The notes under the pieces are model-generated. The model was not told the DNA's origin and ran no database searches. It was given only the letters and a program-made list of their open reading frames with translations. The translations under genes were made by a program, and so were the position numbers. DNA of 33,020 nucleotides from a bacterium (GTDB taxonomy: Bacteria > Electryoneota > Electryoneia > Electryoneales > Electryoneaceae): NCBI GenBank assembly GCA_028278125.1, contig JANQEY010000292.1, positions 1 to 33,020 on the forward strand, in the 5' to 3' direction. Of the stretch, positions 30,534 to 33,020 are shown in pieces. Every line of letters starts with the position of its first letter. Position 1 is the first letter of the stretch.

Positions 30534-32657
30534 GTGTCCGGAAAAACTGCTCCACTTGATTTAGCCGTTCGTTTTATTCGCGGGATAGGACCCAGGAAAG
30601 GTGAAGCCTTCGAAAAGACAGGCGTTTTTACCCTGCGTGACCTTCTCTATTATGTACCACGTAGGTACCTGGATCGTACATCAACTACACCTTTGGGTGA
30701 GATAGAGGAACCCAGTGAAGGTGAGATTACAGTTGCCGGTGAAATAACTGATGCTCGAGAAATACGACGTAAGGGTGGAAAGAGCCGCTATGAAGCATTG
30801 CTGGAAGATGGTACCGGTAGTCTTTCTCTCATCTGGTTCCGTAAGATTCACCAGATAAAACGTTGGATCAGACCGGGATACAAGGCCGCGTTTTCAGGGA
30901 AAGTAAATGCTTACGGATCAGACCTGCAGATTGCACATCCCGAAGTAACATATCTCTCAAAAGGGGAAGCGGAAGATCTTAGATCAGGAGAGGGACGTTG
31001 GGTAGCGCTATACCCCGGTGGTAAGGATTTTGACAAGGTAGACCTGGATTCACGTGGATTAAGAAACCTGATGAACCGTGTTGTTGGCGAGTTTATCGGA
31101 TCGATTCACGATCCCTGGTCTGAGGAATCGCTGAAGAAGCTTGGCCTGGTACCATTAAATCAGGCAATCCAGGGAGTTCACCGCCCAAAGAATTCTGCAG
31201 AACATGCTAAGGGGTGGGAACGTTTAAAATTCGATGAACTCCTGATGCAGCAACTTCTCTGGGCCTGGACCAGAAGAAGCAGGCAGTCAAAATCGAGGGG
31301 CATCGCTTATCCTCAGGTAGGAGATACAACCAGGACATTAATAGAGCAGAAACTGCCGTTTAAGCTCACTGAAGCCCAAAAGCGTGTCCTCCACCAGGTA
31401 TGGGACGACATGAAACATCCTTACCCCATGAGCAGGTTGATACAAGGTGATGTTGGTTCAGGCAAAACAGTTGTTGCATTGATCGCGATGATTATCGCTG
31501 TTGAAAACGGATATCAATCGGCTCTGATGGTCCCTACCGAGATATTGGCTGAACAGCATTACCTGACAAGTCACCGTTTCCTCGAAGGTCTTGGAGTAAA
31601 GGTTCTCCTGTTAACCGGAAGCAGTAAGACAAAACATAGAAAAGAGGTCCTGGCGCAACTTGAAACAGGAGATCCCTGTATAATAATTGGCACTCATTCA
31701 CTCATCCAGGATGCTGTGTCTATTCCGAAACTCGGAATGGTTGTAATCGATGAGCAGCACCGATTTGGTGTCGCACAACGATTTAAACTGATCAATCCAG
31801 AGATAGTTGTGAAACCTGATGTAATGGTTATGACCGCTACTCCGATACCACGTTCACTGGCTATCTCGTTGTATGGTGATCTCGAGGTCAGCCGCCTTGA
31901 TGAAATGCCACCGGGAAGGGGAACTATTAAGACTAAGGTGTATAATGGGGAAAAAGATCGCGATACAGTATATAAATCCGTTCGGAAGAAAATAGAGCAG
32001 GGCGGAAGGGCTTACGTTGTTTTTCCTCTTGTGGCGGAATCGGAAAAACTTGATTTACAGGCTGCGATTGAAAGCCGGGATCTGTTACTATCAACATATT
32101 TCCAGGGAATGGAAGTTGGCTTGCTTCATGGCAGGATGAAGATAGAAGAAAAGGAGTCTGCCATGCGTCGTTTCGCTTCCGGTGAAACACCGGTGCTTGT
32201 TTCTACGACAGTGATTGAAGTTGGTGTGGATGTTCCTGAAGCGACTGAGATGGTGATAGAACACGCGGAACGTTTCGGATTGGCACAGCTCCATCAATTG
32301 CGCGGAAGAGTTGGACGTGGAGGGCGTGATTCCAGGTGTTACCTTGTAGGTTATCCTCCAGTCAGCAAAACTGCACGTTCAAGGCTTAAAACAATGGCAC
32401 GAACAATAGACGGATTCGAAATCGCTGAGGAAGATTTACGGATCAGGGGAGCGGGAGAATTTTTTGGAATCCGGCAACATGGATTACCTGAACTAAGGTT
32501 TGCCGATCTTGTTGAAGACCAGGGATTGCTCCTGAAAGCGCGAAGGGTTGCCGACAATCTCCTGGAGCGCGATCCGAAACTGGAAAATCATCCAGGAATA
32601 AGAAGAGAATTTGAGAGAGTTGCCCTGAAACGTATTTCGTGGCTTGACGCAGGATAG
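30534..32657 (+). CDS. recG: ATP-dependent DNA helicase RecG
   Basis: This cytoplasmic branched-DNA helicase remodels stalled forks and Holliday junctions. The 707 residues match the family. The N-terminal wedge region contains an OB fold (GEITVAGEITDAREIRRKGG; EALLEDGTGSLSLIWF). Helicase motifs follow: Walker A GDVGSGKT at 305-312, box II DEQH at 406-409, and TATPIPRSLAISLYGDLEVS. The C-terminal GRVGRGGRDSRCYLV and the RIRGAGEFFGIRQHG segment complete it. The start is a GTG at 30534 with GGTGG about eight bases upstream. It follows the DUF4139 gene with a six-base gap. The downstream 131 bp (32658-32788) before parA contains only a small GTCGA/TCGAC hairpin and no clear terminator. Confidence 0.96.
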   Translation: MSGKTAPLDLAVRFIRGIGPRKGEAFEKTGVFTLRDLLYYVPRRYLDRTSTTPLGEIEEPSEGEITVAGEITDAREIRRKGGKSRYEALLEDGTGSLSLIWFRKIHQIKRWIRPGYKAAFSGKVNAYGSDLQIAHPEVTYLSKGEAEDLRSGEGRWVALYPGGKDFDKVDLDSRGLRNLMNRVVGEFIGSIHDPWSEESLKKLGLVPLNQAIQGVHRPKNSAEHAKGWERLKFDELLMQQLLWAWTRRSRQSKSRGIAYPQVGDTTRTLIEQKLPFKLTEAQKRVLHQVWDDMKHPYPMSRLIQGDVGSGKTVVALIAMIIAVENGYQSALMVPTEILAEQHYLTSHRFLEGLGVKVLLLTGSSKTKHRKEVLAQLETGDPCIIIGTHSLIQDAVSIPKLGMVVIDEQHRFGVAQRFKLINPEIVVKPDVMVMTATPIPRSLAISLYGDLEVSRLDEMPPGRGTIKTKVYNGEKDRDTVYKSVRKKIEQGGRAYVVFPLVAESEKLDLQAAIESRDLLLSTYFQGMEVGLLHGRMKIEEKESAMRRFASGETPVLVSTTVIEVGVDVPEATEMVIEHAERFGLAQLHQLRGRVGRGGRDSRCYLVGYPPVSKTARSRLKTMARTIDGFEIAEEDLRIRGAGEFFGIRQHGLPELRFADLVEDQGLLLKARRVADNLLERDPKLENHPGIRREFERVALKRISWLDAG

Positions 32658-32788
32658 CTGAGGAGTAAATGCGAAGGTAGCTGTGAAAAAGGTCGATTTT
32701 CGACAGGTGTTGTTTTCAAGTAACTTGCGGCATTTCCTAAACGCGTTCTGATTTATTATATTTCTTGTTTAGACTAGATGATGAGATT

Positions 32789-33020
32789 ATGAGTAAAATT
32801 ATTGCGGTTGCAAACCAGAAGGGTGGTGTGGGTAAAACCACAACTGCCGTTAATCTGGCTACGGGATTAGCCGTCGCGGAAAAACGTACACTCCTGGTCG
32901 ACCTCGATCCACAGGGTAATGCCACTAGTGGCCTGGGAGTCCGTGTTGAACAGGGACAGCCTTCTGTTTATCACCTGATGATTGGCGCTGCCGAACCTGA
33001 GAGCACCGTTGTCCATACTG
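32789..33020 (+). CDS. parA: ParA/Soj chromosome-partitioning ATPase, 5' part only
   Basis: The first 77 codons of a ParA-type ATPase are present and the gene runs off the window. The deviant Walker A is KGGVGKTT at residues 11-18, with the signature lysine K11 and K16, after IAVANQ. The DLDPQGN motif follows at 38-44. It probably heads a parA-parB pair that moves the chromosome origin. Plasmid origin cannot be ruled out from this fragment, but the surrounding housekeeping genes favour a chromosomal copy. I see no parS-like site in the visible part. Confidence 0.93.
   Translation, partial: MSKIIAVANQKGGVGKTTTAVNLATGLAVAEKRTLLVDLDPQGNATSGLGVRVEQGQPSVYHLMIGAAEPESTVVHT

Overview
The window looks like ordinary chromosome from an uncultured or little-studied bacterium of the FCB superphylum (Fibrobacteres-Chlorobi-Bacteroidetes and allied candidate phyla). 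Three separate large secreted proteins end in the type IX secretion (T9SS / Por) C-terminal sorting domain: a PNPFN motif followed by a roughly 80-residue beta domain ending in K-V-I/V-x-L-K. Base composition is moderate, there is no phage or insertion-sequence gene, and housekeeping genes dominate. A more precise phylum cannot be given from sequence alone.

Layout. 1-416 has no gene. A tRNA-Lys(UUU), purA, and the pair secD-secF with its own terminator lie on the minus strand (417-5037). On the plus strand follow gcvPB and a DnaQ-type exonuclease/DinG-type helicase fusion whose reading frame opens with no ATG, GTG or TTG (6893-9781). A 370-bp cluster of GC-rich hairpin repeats follows (9804-10177). 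A minus-strand block then runs from a response regulator (18702) down to ogt (10185): response regulator, a giant T9SS beta-propeller, yedF, a C_GCAxxG_C_C protein, a citF-like CoA-transferase subunit with a terminator, a frameshifted T9SS VCBS-repeat protein, and ogt. It is interrupted only by an unknown plus-strand gene at 10765.

From 18701 the plus strand carries a GT39-type membrane glycosyltransferase, a T9SS-tagged M14 carboxypeptidase, a TPR lipo/periplasmic-type protein and an M23 peptidase, which together form a cell-envelope group. Next comes a decayed cyclic-nucleotide-binding gene (25326-25595). A small minus-strand unit follows: an ArsR regulator and a 65-residue membrane protein, flanked by TTCGA/TCGAA palindromes that look like its operators. 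The window closes with valS (with terminator), a DUF4139-type exported protein coupled to recG, and the first 77 codons of parA.

Most of this is conserved housekeeping. The parts that are not routine are the non-canonical start of the exonuclease-helicase fusion, the lone citF-like gene beside two redox/selenium-associated small proteins, the hairpin-repeat cluster, the ArsR/small-membrane-protein unit with its palindromes, and the two broken genes. I did not find a clear-cut new defence or mobile system.
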